Of a stretch of 55,223 nt of DNA, positions 8,401 through 17,918 are shown one piece after another. This stretch comes from an uncultured Bacteroidota bacterium (GTDB lineage Bacteria > Bacteroidota > Bacteroidia > Chitinophagales > Chitinophagaceae): assembly GCA_903927185.1 (NCBI GenBank), contig CAIYLW010000088.1, forward strand, positions 1-55,223. Direction: 5' to 3'. A program made the translations under genes and the position numbers. The notes beneath the pieces were generated by a model. That model did no database searches, was not told the origin of the DNA, and saw nothing but the letters and a program-made list of their open reading frames with translations. The number at the start of each line of letters is the position of its first letter. Position 1 is the stretch's first letter.

Positions 8401-9555
8401 TTATTTTAAAATACTTCTGCTAATTACAATTCTCTGCACTTCACTGGTACCCTCATAGATTTGTGTAATTTTTGCATCCCGCATCAATCTTTCTACATGG
8501 TATTCTTTTACAAAACCATAACCACCATGAATTTGAACTGCTTCAGTAGTAGTCCACATAGCAGTCTCACTTGCAAAAACTTTCGCCATAGAAGAGCTTA
8601 ATGTATAATCTATTCCATTATCTTTTTCCCAGGCTGCTTTCAAACACAACAATCTTGCGGCTTCAATTCTAGTAGCCATATCTGCCAGTTTAAACTGAAT
8701 TGCCTGATGATGCATGATTTCTTTACCAAATGCCTTGCGCTGTTTACTATATGCTAATGCTAATTCATAGGCACCACTTGCAATTCCAAGTGCCTGAGAG
8801 GCAATACCAATTCTCCCACCAGCAAGGGTTTTCATGGCAAATTTGAACCCAAAACCATCTTCACCTATTCTATTTTCTTTCGGCACTTTAACATCAGTAA
8901 ACATAATAGTATGCGTATCGCTACCACGGATTCCTAATTTATTCTCTTTAGCAGCAACTGTAATACCCGGAGAGGATTTTTCAACTATGAAAGCATTAAT
9001 ACCATGACTGCCCTTTGCTACATCTGTTTGTGCAATTACAAGATACACAGATGCGGAAGAACCATTGGTAATCCAATTTTTTGTACCATTAATTAAATAA
9101 TGGTCTCCCATATCATCAGCTTTAGTTTGCTGACTTGTAGCATCGCTACCTGCTTCCGGCTCACTTAATAAAAAAGCACCAATATATAATTCACCCTCTT
9201 TGATGCCTTGGGCAAGAGGTATCAAATATTTTTGTTTTTGTGCTTCATTAGCAAATTTTTCCAATCCCCAACAAACCAAGCTATTATTAACGCTCATACA
9301 TACACTGGTACTTGCATCGACCTTGCTGATTTCTTCCATTGCCAATACATAGCTCATCGAATCCATGCCACTTCCTCCATAGATTGGATTAACCATCATT
9401 CCCATAAAACCAAGTTCCGCCAGTTTTTTAACCTGTTCTCTCGGAAATTGTTGCTTTTCATCACGATCAATTACACCTGGCAAACATTCTGATTTAGCAA
9501 AATCGCGAGCAGCTTTTTGAATCATTAATTGTTCTTCATTCAAATCAAATTGCAT
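8401..9555 (-). CDS. Acyl-CoA dehydrogenase (short/medium chain type)
   Basis: The start is taken at the ATG at 9555 (MQFDLNEEQ), giving 384 residues, the normal family length; the 14 codons upstream are not conserved-looking. FAD-dependent alpha,beta-dehydrogenation of acyl-CoA, passing electrons to ETF. The three domains are seen in order: N-terminal helical (1-120), beta barrel with the LSEPEAGSD and WITNG motifs, and C-terminal helical domain with the catalytic base Glu368 in YEGTSEVQ. That base position is typical of bacterial short- and medium-chain enzymes. No ETF or thiolase gene is adjacent. Single-gene unit with its own terminator. Confidence 0.92.
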   Translation of the reverse strand: MQFDLNEEQLMIQKAARDFAKSECLPGVIDRDEKQQFPREQVKKLAELGFMGMMVNPIYGGSGMDSMSYVLAMEEISKVDASTSVCMSVNNSLVCWGLEKFANEAQKQKYLIPLAQGIKEGELYIGAFLLSEPEAGSDATSQQTKADDMGDHYLINGTKNWITNGSSASVYLVIAQTDVAKGSHGINAFIVEKSSPGITVAAKENKLGIRGSDTHTIMFTDVKVPKENRIGEDGFGFKFAMKTLAGGRIGIASQALGIASGAYELALAYSKQRKAFGKEIMHHQAIQFKLADMATRIEAARLLCLKAAWEKDNGIDYTLSSSMAKVFASETAMWTTTEAVQIHGGYGFVKEYHVERLMRDAKITQIYEGTSEVQRIVISRSILK

Positions 9556-9671
9556 TTTGTAGGATTTTATATAGCAAAAATATGAAATGAAAGCCAAACC
9601 CTAACAATTGTTAGTTAATAAAAGAGTGCAATTTGATGATTATTTTGTGATTTATATTTATCACAAGCCAA

Positions 9672-10107
9672 ATGAGAAAATATACAAAAATGGAAAATTA
9701 AAACTTCTCTATTTCTTAATTATTTTGTGTTCGCGATATTACTCAATATTGTTGGAACCGTGATACTACAGGTACAAAGTAATTATGGAGTAACTGAATC
9801 TGCTGCTAGCATTTTAGAGGCATTTAAAGATCTAAGTATTGCAATTGTATCATTTTTTATTGCTTTTTATATAAATAGAATCGGTTATAAAAAATACGGC
9901 AATCATCATCTGGCAAATGAGATTGGAGCAAGATGGATAAAACTCAATGAAACAGTTTTTTCAAAAACCGGGAAGCTCATGGAAAAATATAATGTGGAGG
10001 ATCTTTGTAAATTGGCAGGTGGTGGTGAATATGAAGGACAGGATGGGTTTGGTTGGACAAACGGTGTATATCAGGCACTAAAAAATGCCATTAAAGAAAA
10101 TATATAA
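9672..10107 (+). pseudogene. Deletion scar: MFS transporter N terminus fused to trehalase C terminus, with a frameshift
   Basis: Codons from the GTG at 9727 encode about 55 residues resembling the first two membrane helices of an MFS sugar transporter (NIVGTVILQVQ, LEAFKDLSIAIVSF, RIGYKK), then switch without a stop to the end of a family GH37 trehalase (TGKLMEKYNV, GGGEYEGQDGFGWTNGV). The join is near 9890. The transporter homology continues upstream of 9727 in the same frame (WKIKTSLFLNYFVF) until a TGA at 9673. An ATG at 9672 begins MRKYTK in another frame, and one extra A in the A5 run at 9686-9690 would explain the break. This looks like an old MFS-trehalase pair that lost most of both genes. 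Confidence 0.75.
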
Positions 10108-10117
10108 TCAAATACTT

Positions 10118-10936
10118 CTACCAATATTTTTGTTGCAAATTATAGAGCACAGCACGATCTGTTTCGTTCATTGTTTTGGTACTGTCTTGCAAAAAATGCC
10201 TTTTAAATGATTGTATAGCGGCACTGGTATCTTTTACATCATAGCCAATAATTCGTAAAGCTTGAACCTGATTAAAGTTTGAAGGAACCTCTTCTAATTT
10301 ATTATCAAACCACATTCCAAAGCCTTTATCCGCTAGTGTTTTCCAGGGGAAACGCCAATTAGGATCATTCTTTCTAACAGGTGCAATATCTCCATGACCA
10401 ATAAAATTGGATGCAGGAATATTAAATATTTTTTTGAGTCGGGATAATAAACTTATCAGACTATTAATTTGCAAACTATCGAAAGGTTCAAAACCATTAT
10501 TATCTAATTCAATTCCAATAGAGGATGAATTAATATCTGTATTACTACCCCATTTTGCAATACCCCCATGCCAGGCACGTAAGTAATCGTTTAACATATG
10601 GTGCACGGTTCCATCTTTACAAATAATATAATGAGCACTTACTTGTGTTTTCACCATCGTAAATGTCTTTAATGTTTGCTCACAAGCATTTTGTGCAGTA
10701 TGATGTATTATAACAAAACTTGGTTTACGTAAATTGAAATTGGTTGTTCCAACCCAATAGGCAGGTTGTTTAATTGAATCAGAATTCCATTCTTCGGGTG
10801 TTGCCTTCAGGGTTTCAGCAAAAGCTTTTGCTTGTTTTTGATACGACTTATTGGTTTTAGCGTAGGGCTTTCTATTGCAGCCCAAAATGTTTAGCACAAG
10901 TATTATTAAAAGAAATGTTCTTACATCATATCTCAT
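10118..10936 (-). CDS. Lipoprotein N-acetylmuramoyl-L-alanine amidase (Amidase_2)
   Basis: A 272-residue peptidoglycan amidase. The N terminus is a lipoprotein signal (LLIILVLNILGC, lipidated Cys20). The zinc-binding amidase_2 domain spans about residues 70-205: FVIIHHTA supplies the first His, then SAHYII, WHGG, and GHGDIAPVRKNDP supplies the later His and the Asp. It should cleave the amide bond between muramic acid and the stem peptide, in cell-wall turnover or recycling, from a membrane anchor. Downstream of the M1 peptidase gene but separated by a strong hairpin. Confidence 0.88.
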   Translation of the reverse strand: MRYDVRTFLLIILVLNILGCNRKPYAKTNKSYQKQAKAFAETLKATPEEWNSDSIKQPAYWVGTTNFNLRKPSFVIIHHTAQNACEQTLKTFTMVKTQVSAHYIICKDGTVHHMLNDYLRAWHGGIAKWGSNTDINSSSIGIELDNNGFEPFDSLQINSLISLLSRLKKIFNIPASNFIGHGDIAPVRKNDPNWRFPWKTLADKGFGMWFDNKLEEVPSNFNQVQALRIIGYDVKDTSAAIQSFKRHFLQDSTKTMNETDRAVLYNLQQKYW

Positions 10937-10943
10937 TCTCTTT

Positions 10944-10951
10944 CAAATATA
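10944..10951 (-). promoter_or_regulatory. Possible -7 element for the amidase gene (leaderless)
   Basis: On the minus strand this reads TATATTTG, a match to TAnnTTTG, only 7 nt before the amidase ATG. If used, the mRNA would begin at or very near the start codon. No clear -33 element. Confidence 0.3.
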
Positions 10952-10986
10952 AAAGCTACCGAACCATATTAGATTCGGTAGCTTTT
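10951..10986 (-). terminator. Terminator after the M1 peptidase gene
   Basis: A 13-bp perfect stem, AAAAGCTACCGAA (10951-10963) with TTCGGTAGCTTTT (10974-10986), placed just after the M1 stop on the minus strand. Confidence 0.8.
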
Positions 10987-10994
10987 GTTTTAAA

Positions 10995-12983
10995 TTAATT
11001 GGCTTTCCAGGTATTGTTCGCTGAATTCATATCTGGGAAAGAATGATCTGGATCGATCACTACTTTTTGTAATTCTTCAGTGGTATTTAATCTTACTTTC
11101 CAACTTGCATTGTTTTGCCAAATTTCAACAGGCAAACTTTTTCTTTCTGTTTTTCCAGATTTAGTGGTGTATTCAATAATTACAGGCATGGCTAATTGAT
11201 CTAAATTTTCAATTGTGATCAATGCCCCATTTTTTGCATCATTATTAATATAATCTACTTTAGAAATAGCTTGGTCTAGGTTATAATTCTCTAAGAACAT
11301 TCCCCTCCAAAACCATGACAAGTCCTCTCCTGCTCCATTTTCTATACTTCTAAAGAAATCAAAAGGTGAAGGATGTTTAAATTTCCAATCGCGGATATAT
11401 TTTTTAAAAGCATAATCAAAACGATCCTGACCTAAAATTTGTTCTCTTAAAAGAGTTAGCGCATATCCTGGTTTTGAATATAATTCTGTTCCGATATTTC
11501 TTTCTTGTAAAACATCTGGAGTATTCAACATAGCTTCAGTTCTTGGACCAAATAAATATTTTGCATACTCATGCCAATCTGATTTTGGTGCTTTGTATTC
11601 ACCTTTATTAAAATCTTCCCCTGCTAATGTGTTAATGAATGTATTAAAGCCTTCATCCATCCAACCATATTTACGTTCGTTACTTCCTACAATCATAGGA
11701 AACCATGTATGTCCAAATTCATGATCGGTTACACCAAATAAGCCTCCTGTTTTAGCAGAAGAACCGCAAAATACTATTCCTGGATACTCCATTCCTCCAA
11801 CATTACTTGCTACGTTAGAAGCAACTGGATAAGGAAATTCAAACCAACGCTTACTATAATTTTCAATACTTCCTTTAGTATATTCAGTGGCTCTACCCCA
11901 ACCTTTTACACCTGCAGATTCAGCAGGGTATACACTGGTAGCCAAACATTTTTTCCCACTAGGTAAATTGATTTTTGCCGCATCCCAAATAAAACTTTTA
12001 GAAGTAGCCCATGCAAAATCACGCGCATTACTAATCGCAAATTTCCAAGTACAAGTAGCTTTTGCTGGTCTTGATAATGGATCATTAACTTCTGATTCTC
12101 CACGAATAGTTATGGTAGCATCACTACCCTTTGCTTGATTATATCGTTTTAACTGTAAAGGTGTTAATACTTCTTGCGCATTTAATAATTCTCCTGAAGC
12201 AACTACAATATGTGATGCTGGAACAGTTAAAGTGGCTTCCAAATCACCATACTCAAGATAGAATTCACTGGCACCTAAATAAGGCAATGTATTCCACCCT
12301 TGTAAATCATCAAATACACAAACCCGAGGATACCATTGTGCAACAGCATAGATATTACCATTCTTGGTTTTCAAAATTCCAGTTCTATCAGAACCATAAT
12401 CTGGTATTACATAACTATAATCAATCTTTACAGAAACAGCACCAGTTCTTGCTGATAAAGCTTTAGCCAATCTTAACTGCATTCTAGTGTCGGTAATTAC
12501 ATAAGGGATATTTTCTGATGGTCTTCCAGCGGAAACTAATTGTACCGATTTTATTTTGTATCCACCATTAAAAGTACTTTTTGCATCACCATAACGACTA
12601 CGACCAGTAGCTGGCATTTTAGCTTGCCCACGAGAATTTAAATCATATAAATTCTGATCTAGTTGTAACCAGATATAGGGTAATTCCTGAGGGCTATTAT
12701 TTTTATAACTTAAAATGACAGAACCAGTAATTTCATTTTTAGCTTCATCAAGAGATGCAACGATTTTATAGTCGGCTCTATTTTGCCAATAAGCATGTCC
12801 AGGTTCTCCGCTAGCTGCACGGAATTCATTTACTGCCGTAGGATAAAATAATGGACCAAACAATAAATGCTGATCATATTTCGACTTTCCTTCAGTGGTG
12901 GAATTAGGTAAAGTTGTTTGTGCAGACAACTGTATTAAAGTTGTGGCAAAAAAAGCAGTGAATGAAAATAACTTTTTAAACAT
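10995..12983 (-). CDS. Secreted M1 family metallopeptidase
   Basis: A 662-residue protein with signal peptide (cleavage near LSAQ) and a gluzincin zinc site: HEFGH, then the third ligand Glu in WMDEGFNTF. Upstream of the zinc site lies GGMEYPG, replacing the usual GAMEN exopeptidase motif of M1 aminopeptidases. The N-terminal half (about 70-320) has the beta-sandwich of M1 enzymes. Members of this secreted Bacteroidota group are annotated as M1 metallopeptidases, but whether they act as aminopeptidases is unclear because of the altered motif. Expected in the periplasm or at the surface, with the other exported peptidases of the window. Confidence 0.88.
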   Translation of the reverse strand: MFKKLFSFTAFFATTLIQLSAQTTLPNSTTEGKSKYDQHLLFGPLFYPTAVNEFRAASGEPGHAYWQNRADYKIVASLDEAKNEITGSVILSYKNNSPQELPYIWLQLDQNLYDLNSRGQAKMPATGRSRYGDAKSTFNGGYKIKSVQLVSAGRPSENIPYVITDTRMQLRLAKALSARTGAVSVKIDYSYVIPDYGSDRTGILKTKNGNIYAVAQWYPRVCVFDDLQGWNTLPYLGASEFYLEYGDLEATLTVPASHIVVASGELLNAQEVLTPLQLKRYNQAKGSDATITIRGESEVNDPLSRPAKATCTWKFAISNARDFAWATSKSFIWDAAKINLPSGKKCLATSVYPAESAGVKGWGRATEYTKGSIENYSKRWFEFPYPVASNVASNVGGMEYPGIVFCGSSAKTGGLFGVTDHEFGHTWFPMIVGSNERKYGWMDEGFNTFINTLAGEDFNKGEYKAPKSDWHEYAKYLFGPRTEAMLNTPDVLQERNIGTELYSKPGYALTLLREQILGQDRFDYAFKKYIRDWKFKHPSPFDFFRSIENGAGEDLSWFWRGMFLENYNLDQAISKVDYINNDAKNGALITIENLDQLAMPVIIEYTTKSGKTERKSLPVEIWQNNASWKVRLNTTEELQKVVIDPDHSFPDMNSANNTWKAN

Positions 12984-13073
12984 AGTTCTGTTACTTTTAT
13001 AGTGATTGAACGAAAGAGGCTAAAGTAATGAAAATCATGCCTCATTTTTTGAAAAAATTATAAATGGGCTAAT

Positions 13074-13679
13074 ATGTCATTATTATTAAATAGATCCGAA
13101 TTTGGGAATCCTGCAAATAAGGGGAATTTATTGTCTAGAGAAGCTGCTATGCAATTGTTTCATGAATGGGTTTTGAATCCCAAATTACAAGTACACATGT
13201 TGCAAGTTGCACATTTAATGAAATCATGGGCTAGTGATAAGGAAAATTTAGATTCGCAGGGTCAGTGGATGTGGGAAATGTCAGGACTCTTACATGATGC
13301 AGATTGGGATCAGTGGCCTGATTTACATTGTATTAAAATTATTGAACATTTAGAAAGCCTTCAAATAGACCCGGATGTAATGCATGCCATCGCATCACAT
13401 GGCCCGAATCATTTTGGTGTAGATCCTATCAACAAAATGGATAAAATGTTATTCGCATTTGATGAACTTTCTGGGCTGATACATGCTTATTCATTAATGC
13501 GTCCAAACGGCTATGAAGGGATGGATATTAAAGGAGTTAAGAAAAGACTGAAAGAAAAATCTTTTGCAGCAAATGTGTCTAGGGAAGAAATTCAAGATGC
13601 CGCAAATAGAGCAGACATTCTTTTAGATGATTTAATTACTTTTATAATCATCCACCAGCCAGCAGTAATTACTAAATAG
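13074..13679 (+). CDS. HD-domain protein (predicted metal-dependent phosphohydrolase)
   Basis: A 201-residue cytoplasmic protein. The HD signature is GLLHDADW near residue 73, with a first His upstream (QVAHLM) and later ASHG and FAFDELSGL that fit the remaining metal ligands of the HD fold. HD proteins of this size act on nucleotides or phosphate esters, but no substrate can be read. It is followed after 14 nt by the M24 peptidase gene in the same direction, so an operon is likely, although the two functions have no obvious link. Confidence 0.8.
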   Translation: MSLLLNRSEFGNPANKGNLLSREAAMQLFHEWVLNPKLQVHMLQVAHLMKSWASDKENLDSQGQWMWEMSGLLHDADWDQWPDLHCIKIIEHLESLQIDPDVMHAIASHGPNHFGVDPINKMDKMLFAFDELSGLIHAYSLMRPNGYEGMDIKGVKKRLKEKSFAANVSREEIQDAANRADILLDDLITFIIIHQPAVITK

Positions 13680-13693
13680 AAATACCAATTGAT

Positions 13694-15037
13694 ATGATTA
13701 AAAAAGGAGCATTTTTTTTCGTTTTTGTGATACTACTTAATCAAAGTTTTTCACAACTGATATTACCTCTGAGAGATCAGGCTACTATAACTAATGAAAT
13801 TTTAAATGATCGCTTAACCAATCTTCTTCCCAAATTAATGGAGAGAGAGCATATCGATATGTGGATAATCATTAGCAGAGAATACAATGAAGATCCAATA
13901 TTAAAAACCATGTTACCTGCTGAATGGTTATCTGCAAGAAGAAGAACCATTTTAGTATTCTATCATGATTCAACAAAGAAAGTAAATGAACAATTGGCAA
14001 TTGCTAGATACAATGTAGGTAATCAAATAAAGGCTTCTTGGGACATGAAAAAATTTCCTGATCAATGGGATGCCTTAATTGATATTATCAATACAAGAAA
14101 CCCAAACAAAATTGCGTTGAACTATTCAACTGATTTTGCACATGCTGATGGGTTAACTTTTACAGAACAAAAGATCTTTATTCAAAAACTACCACAGAAA
14201 TTTCAGTCAAAAATTGTTAGTGCAGAGAAATTAGGGATTGGTTGGTTAGAAACCAGAACTGAAAGAGAAATGCAATTATATCCTCAACTAATTCAGATAA
14301 CTCATCAAATCATCGCAGAAGGCTTTTCAGAAAAAACAATCATGCCCGGAGTAACTACAACAGATGATTTAGTATGGTGGTTCAGACAAAAAATTCGCGA
14401 TTTGGGTCTTGATACTTGGTTTCATCCTTCCGTAGAAATTCAAAGAAATGATGAATCAAGTTTTGATCACTTAGCTGCTTTTACCAATAAAGATAAAGAA
14501 GTTATTCAGCCAGGGGATTTATTGCACGTTGATATTGGCATCAGTTACTTACGCTTGAATACTGATGTACAAGAGCACGCTTATTTGTTACTGCCTGGTG
14601 AAACAGCTGCTCCAACAGTACTTCAGAAGGCATTTGCAAACGGGAACCGATTACAGGATATTCTTACAAGTAAATTTTCAATTAACAAAACTGGTAATGA
14701 AATTCTTTCAGCTGCTTTATCACAAGCAAAACAGGAAGGAATCATTGCCAGTATTTATACTCACCCAATTGGATATCATGGTCACGCGGCAGGACCAACA
14801 ATTGGCATGTGGGATCAACAAAATGGTGTGCCCGGTTCTGGTGATTTTCCAATGCATTATAATACGGCGTATTCAATAGAATTAAATGCAGCTACTGAAA
14901 TTCCTGAATGGAAAAAATCAATTCGAATGATGCTGGAAGAAGATGGATTTTATTCTGAAAAGAAGTTTCGGTTTATCGGGGGAAGACAAAAAGAATTATT
15001 ACTGATACCGAGACAAAACAATGCTATTGGAAATTAA
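13694..15037 (+). CDS. Secreted M24 family peptidase (Xaa-Pro aminopeptidase-like)
   Basis: A 447-residue protein with signal peptide (cleavage near SFSQ). An N-terminal creatinase-like domain (about 25-190) precedes a pita-bread M24 domain. Metal-ligand candidates appear in family order: Asp in HVDIG, Asp in NTDVQ, His in YHGHAAGP, Glu in IELNA and Glu in LEEDGFY. Aminopeptidase P enzymes of this fold remove a residue before proline. Such activity would complement the S9 peptidase and hydroxyproline degradation, but specificity is inference. Cotranscription with the HD gene upstream is probable. It converges with the agmatine deiminase gene across a short repeat. Confidence 0.85.
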   Translation: MIKKGAFFFVFVILLNQSFSQLILPLRDQATITNEILNDRLTNLLPKLMEREHIDMWIIISREYNEDPILKTMLPAEWLSARRRTILVFYHDSTKKVNEQLAIARYNVGNQIKASWDMKKFPDQWDALIDIINTRNPNKIALNYSTDFAHADGLTFTEQKIFIQKLPQKFQSKIVSAEKLGIGWLETRTEREMQLYPQLIQITHQIIAEGFSEKTIMPGVTTTDDLVWWFRQKIRDLGLDTWFHPSVEIQRNDESSFDHLAAFTNKDKEVIQPGDLLHVDIGISYLRLNTDVQEHAYLLLPGETAAPTVLQKAFANGNRLQDILTSKFSINKTGNEILSAALSQAKQEGIIASIYTHPIGYHGHAAGPTIGMWDQQNGVPGSGDFPMHYNTAYSIELNAATEIPEWKKSIRMMLEEDGFYSEKKFRFIGGRQKELLLIPRQNNAIGN

Positions 15038-15061
15038 CCAATATTTGTAGGATGATTATGG

Positions 15062-15102
15062 CACGCGGATGACACAGATAAAACGGATTTACGCGGATTA
15101 AA
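15062..15102. repeat. Dispersed ACGCGGAT-type intergenic repeat
   Basis: The stretch contains ACGCGGAT at 15063, AAACGGATT at 15081 and ACGCGGATT at 15091, a periodic pattern that I know as a short repeat in intergenic regions of Bacteroidota and other genomes. It overlaps the 3' end of the agmatine deiminase gene and supplies its stop codon. Confidence 0.6.
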
Positions 15103-16159
15103 CTGAAGGTTCTTGCTGACTTAGGCAATGAAAGCTTCCTAAGCCCCAGATGATATCTGATGAATCTATTCCTACCGTTTCTCGTGTTGGAAAACAATCT
15201 GCAATGATTTGTAGGGCTTGATCATCTTTTTTGGAACGAAATGTAGGAACGATCACGTGTTTATTACTAATATAAAAATTCGCATACGATGCTGGCAGTC
15301 GTTGATTTTCATAGATTACGGCATCTGGCATTGGGAGTTCTACGATATTTAATTGCTTATCATTTAATAATCGCATCTCCTTTAACTGTTTCAAATTTGT
15401 TTGAAGCAGTTCATAGTTTTCATCTTGCTTATTCGATTCAATAACTGTGATTACTGTATCTGAATTTACAAACCTTACAGTGTCGTCAATATGTCCATCT
15501 GTATCATCCCCAATAATACCATCAGCTATCCATAAAATTTGATCTACTCCATAAAAATTATACAAATAGTTTTCAATTTCTTTTTGGTTCAAATGCGGAT
15601 TACGATTTTCATTTAAAAGACAACAGGTAGAAGTAATTAATGTTCCGTTTCCATTAAAATCAACAGAACCACCTTCCATAACTATCCCAGGATTATACAC
15701 TGGAATATTAAAATGCTTTCCTATTAAGGTAGGTATTACATCATCTAAATCGAAAGGAGGATATTTATTACCCCATGCATTATAATTCCAATCAACAATA
15801 ACTTTCTTATTATCAGCATCAGGGTTAATCAAAAATGCCGGACCATGGTCTCTGCACCAGGCATCATTGGTGGGATGCATAAAGAATTCAATTTGTGAAA
15901 GGTTGGCTCCAACTTTTTCAAGATGCATTAATGCAAATGTCTTCATTGATTCAGTCGAAATATTAATTCTCACTTTTTCACCAAACGCCAGATATTTAAT
16001 AAACAAAGCATAATTCGGAAAAATAGTATCGATTTTACCTGGCCAACTTGCCTCTTTATGAGGCCATGAAAGCCAAGTTGCTTCATGTTCTGCGAACTCG
16101 GCTGGGAACTTATATCCTAAAGCATCAGGTGTTAAAATAGAATGATGGTTGAATGACAT
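15098..16159 (-). CDS. aguA: Agmatine deiminase (agmatine iminohydrolase)
   Basis: A 353-residue peptidylarginine-deiminase-fold enzyme converting agmatine to N-carbamoylputrescine and ammonia. Visible family motifs: TWLSWPH near the start, WCRDHGP, VMEGGSVDFNG, GHIDDTVRF and the catalytic Cys345 in GLGSFHCLSQQ. Length is normal. It sits 30 nt downstream of the next pathway enzyme, N-carbamoylputrescine amidase, on the same strand; the arginine decarboxylase that makes agmatine lies 7 kb away. The C terminus runs into the repeat at 15062-15102, which provides the TAA. Confidence 0.93.
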   Translation of the reverse strand: MSFNHHSILTPDALGYKFPAEFAEHEATWLSWPHKEASWPGKIDTIFPNYALFIKYLAFGEKVRINISTESMKTFALMHLEKVGANLSQIEFFMHPTNDAWCRDHGPAFLINPDADNKKVIVDWNYNAWGNKYPPFDLDDVIPTLIGKHFNIPVYNPGIVMEGGSVDFNGNGTLITSTCCLLNENRNPHLNQKEIENYLYNFYGVDQILWIADGIIGDDTDGHIDDTVRFVNSDTVITVIESNKQDENYELLQTNLKQLKEMRLLNDKQLNIVELPMPDAVIYENQRLPASYANFYISNKHVIVPTFRSKKDDQALQIIADCFPTRETVGIDSSDIIWGLGSFHCLSQQEPSV

Positions 16160-16189
16160 AATACTGTATGAAATCGTTTATGAATGCGA

Positions 16190-17065
16190 TTAATCTTCGT
16201 CAATAAATCTTTTAGTAATAGGCTGATAAGAATCTATTCTCCTATCCCGCATAAACGGCCAATGAGTTCGAAAATAATCAGTGAGTTTAGTATCAATATT
16301 TATTACAGCAATTTCTTCTTCATCATGTGATGCTTTATAGAGTAAAGTTCCAAATGGATTACTTACAAATGATCCACCCCAGAATTTCATAGCACCACCT
16401 TGCTCCAATCCCACCCTGTTAACACTTACCACATGCACACCATTTGCAACTGCATGACTTCTTTGTATTGTTTGCCAGGCATTGTATTGTTCGATATTGG
16501 TGGCTTCGTCTTGAAGGGTTGACCAGCCAATTGCTGTTGGATAGAATAATATTTCTGCACCCATCAATGCCGTTATTCTTGATGCTTCTGGATACCATTG
16601 ATCCCAGCAAATTAAGATACCAATTGTAGCAAATTTGGTTTTGAAAACTTTATATCCAAGATCACCTGGCGTAAAATAAAATTTTTCATAAAAGGCAGGA
16701 TCATCAGGGATATGCATTTTACGGTACTTTCCTAAATACTGGCCATCAGCGTCTAGTACCGCGGTTGTATTATGATAAATTCCTTTGGTTCGTTTTTCAA
16801 ATAAAGAAGCAATTACAACAACACCTAATTCAGAAGCTACAGAACTTAAACTTTCAGTTGATGGCCCAGGAATAACTTCTGCTAAAAGAAAATTTTCATA
16901 ATCTTCAACATCACAGAAATAAAGGGAAGTAAATAATTCTTGCAGGCATATAATCTTTGCACCTTTAGCAGCTGCTTCCCTAATTTTAGAAATTGCTTTT
17001 GCTAGATTCTCTTCTTTAGATGCAGAACAGGTCATCTGAACAAGACCAACTGGAACTACCGACAT
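16190..17065 (-). CDS. aguB: N-carbamoylputrescine amidase
   Basis: A nitrilase-superfamily enzyme of 291 residues hydrolysing N-carbamoylputrescine to putrescine, carbon dioxide and ammonia. The start is the ATG at 17065; a TTG two codons upstream is less likely. The Glu-Lys-Cys triad is visible: Glu in LQELF, Lys in RKMHIPDD and Cys in ICWDQWYPE. The family-specific C-terminal region (THWPFMRDRRID) is also present. It forms a two-gene unit with agmatine deiminase downstream and follows bshB1 by 28 nt, so all three may share a transcript. Confidence 0.93.
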   Translation of the reverse strand: MSVVPVGLVQMTCSASKEENLAKAISKIREAAAKGAKIICLQELFTSLYFCDVEDYENFLLAEVIPGPSTESLSSVASELGVVVIASLFEKRTKGIYHNTTAVLDADGQYLGKYRKMHIPDDPAFYEKFYFTPGDLGYKVFKTKFATIGILICWDQWYPEASRITALMGAEILFYPTAIGWSTLQDEATNIEQYNAWQTIQRSHAVANGVHVVSVNRVGLEQGGAMKFWGGSFVSNPFGTLLYKASHDEEEIAVINIDTKLTDYFRTHWPFMRDRRIDSYQPITKRFIDED

Positions 17066-17093
17066 AATCAATGCTTTTAAAATTAATATTCAT

Positions 17094-17822
17094 TTATGTT
17101 GTATGTTGTATCAAGCTATCAAAACTGCTGATACCAATCATTTTTTCTGAAATATAGCCTTCCGCATATTCAACTCCAATCCTTTTTCCTAACATCATTG
17201 CTCTTCCTTTAACCGTATCTAAAAACTGGGGGGAAGAAATATATGTCTGAGGTTCATTTAGATCTGGATTAAAAAACTGCGTGCTATATGCCAAAACAGA
17301 CTCAATCTTTTTATCCATATAAGCGGAAATGTCAACTACAAAACTTGGTTGCAAAAAACGATCCTGTATATAATGAAAAACATATGCCGGACGCCATTCT
17401 TTTTGCTCATTTCCATCTAATTGTGTACAGATTTTTCTAAGGCCAGAAAGAAACGCAGCATCAGAAACCATTTTAGAACTTCTCCCATGATCTGGATGAC
17501 GATCTTCTGGGGCATTTGCTAAGATAATGGTTGGTTGATATTTTCTTATCGCTTGAATTAATAATCGTTGATGTTGTTCATCATTTTGAAAAAAGCCATC
17601 GGCCATTCCCAGGTTTTCTCGAATCTCAATACCCAAAATATTAGCGGCATTTCTTGCTTCTACTTTTCTGGTTTCTGCATTTCCACGTGTTCCGAGTTCT
17701 CCTCTGGTAAGATCCACAATACCCACTTTTTTGCCCTCTGCCATTGCCGATATTAATGTGCCGGCACAACCCAGTTCAACATCATCCGGATGAACCCCTA
17801 TTGCTAAAATATCAAGTTTCAT
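17094..17822 (-). CDS. bshB1: Bacillithiol biosynthesis deacetylase BshB1
   Basis: A 242-residue PIG-L (LmbE-like) zinc deacetylase that removes the acetyl group from GlcNAc-malate, the second step of bacillithiol synthesis. The zinc motif HPDDVELGCAG is near the N terminus (His13, Asp15, Asp16) and the third ligand is in DRHPDHG (about residue 113). DLTRGELGTRG and the C-terminal GVEYAEGY are characteristic of the BshB1 branch rather than general PIG-L proteins. The final enzyme BshC is at 35.3 kb, a bacilliredoxin at 20.2 kb and YpdA at 46.1 kb; BshA is not in the window. Confidence 0.9.
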   Translation of the reverse strand: MKLDILAIGVHPDDVELGCAGTLISAMAEGKKVGIVDLTRGELGTRGNAETRKVEARNAANILGIEIRENLGMADGFFQNDEQHQRLLIQAIRKYQPTIILANAPEDRHPDHGRSSKMVSDAAFLSGLRKICTQLDGNEQKEWRPAYVFHYIQDRFLQPSFVVDISAYMDKKIESVLAYSTQFFNPDLNEPQTYISSPQFLDTVKGRAMMLGKRIGVEYAEGYISEKMIGISSFDSLIQHTT

Positions 17823-17861
17823 GCGCTTAGTTTATTTGGTAAAGTTACTAGAGTGATTGCA

Positions 17862-17899
17862 ATAAAAATCCCGTCCAGATATAATCGGAACGGGATTTT
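17862..17899 (-). terminator. Terminator after rpmE
   Basis: AAAATCCCGT (17865-17874) pairs with ACGGGATTTT (17890-17899). On the minus strand the stem follows the rpmE stop and ends in a T run. Confidence 0.8.
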
Positions 17900-17918
17900 G
17901 AATATTTTGTCAAAAAGA

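Noticed and set aside
9727..10107. Normal small hypothetical membrane protein
   Set aside because: The two halves match unrelated families (MFS start, trehalase end) and the true start is frameshifted, so a pseudogene is the better reading.
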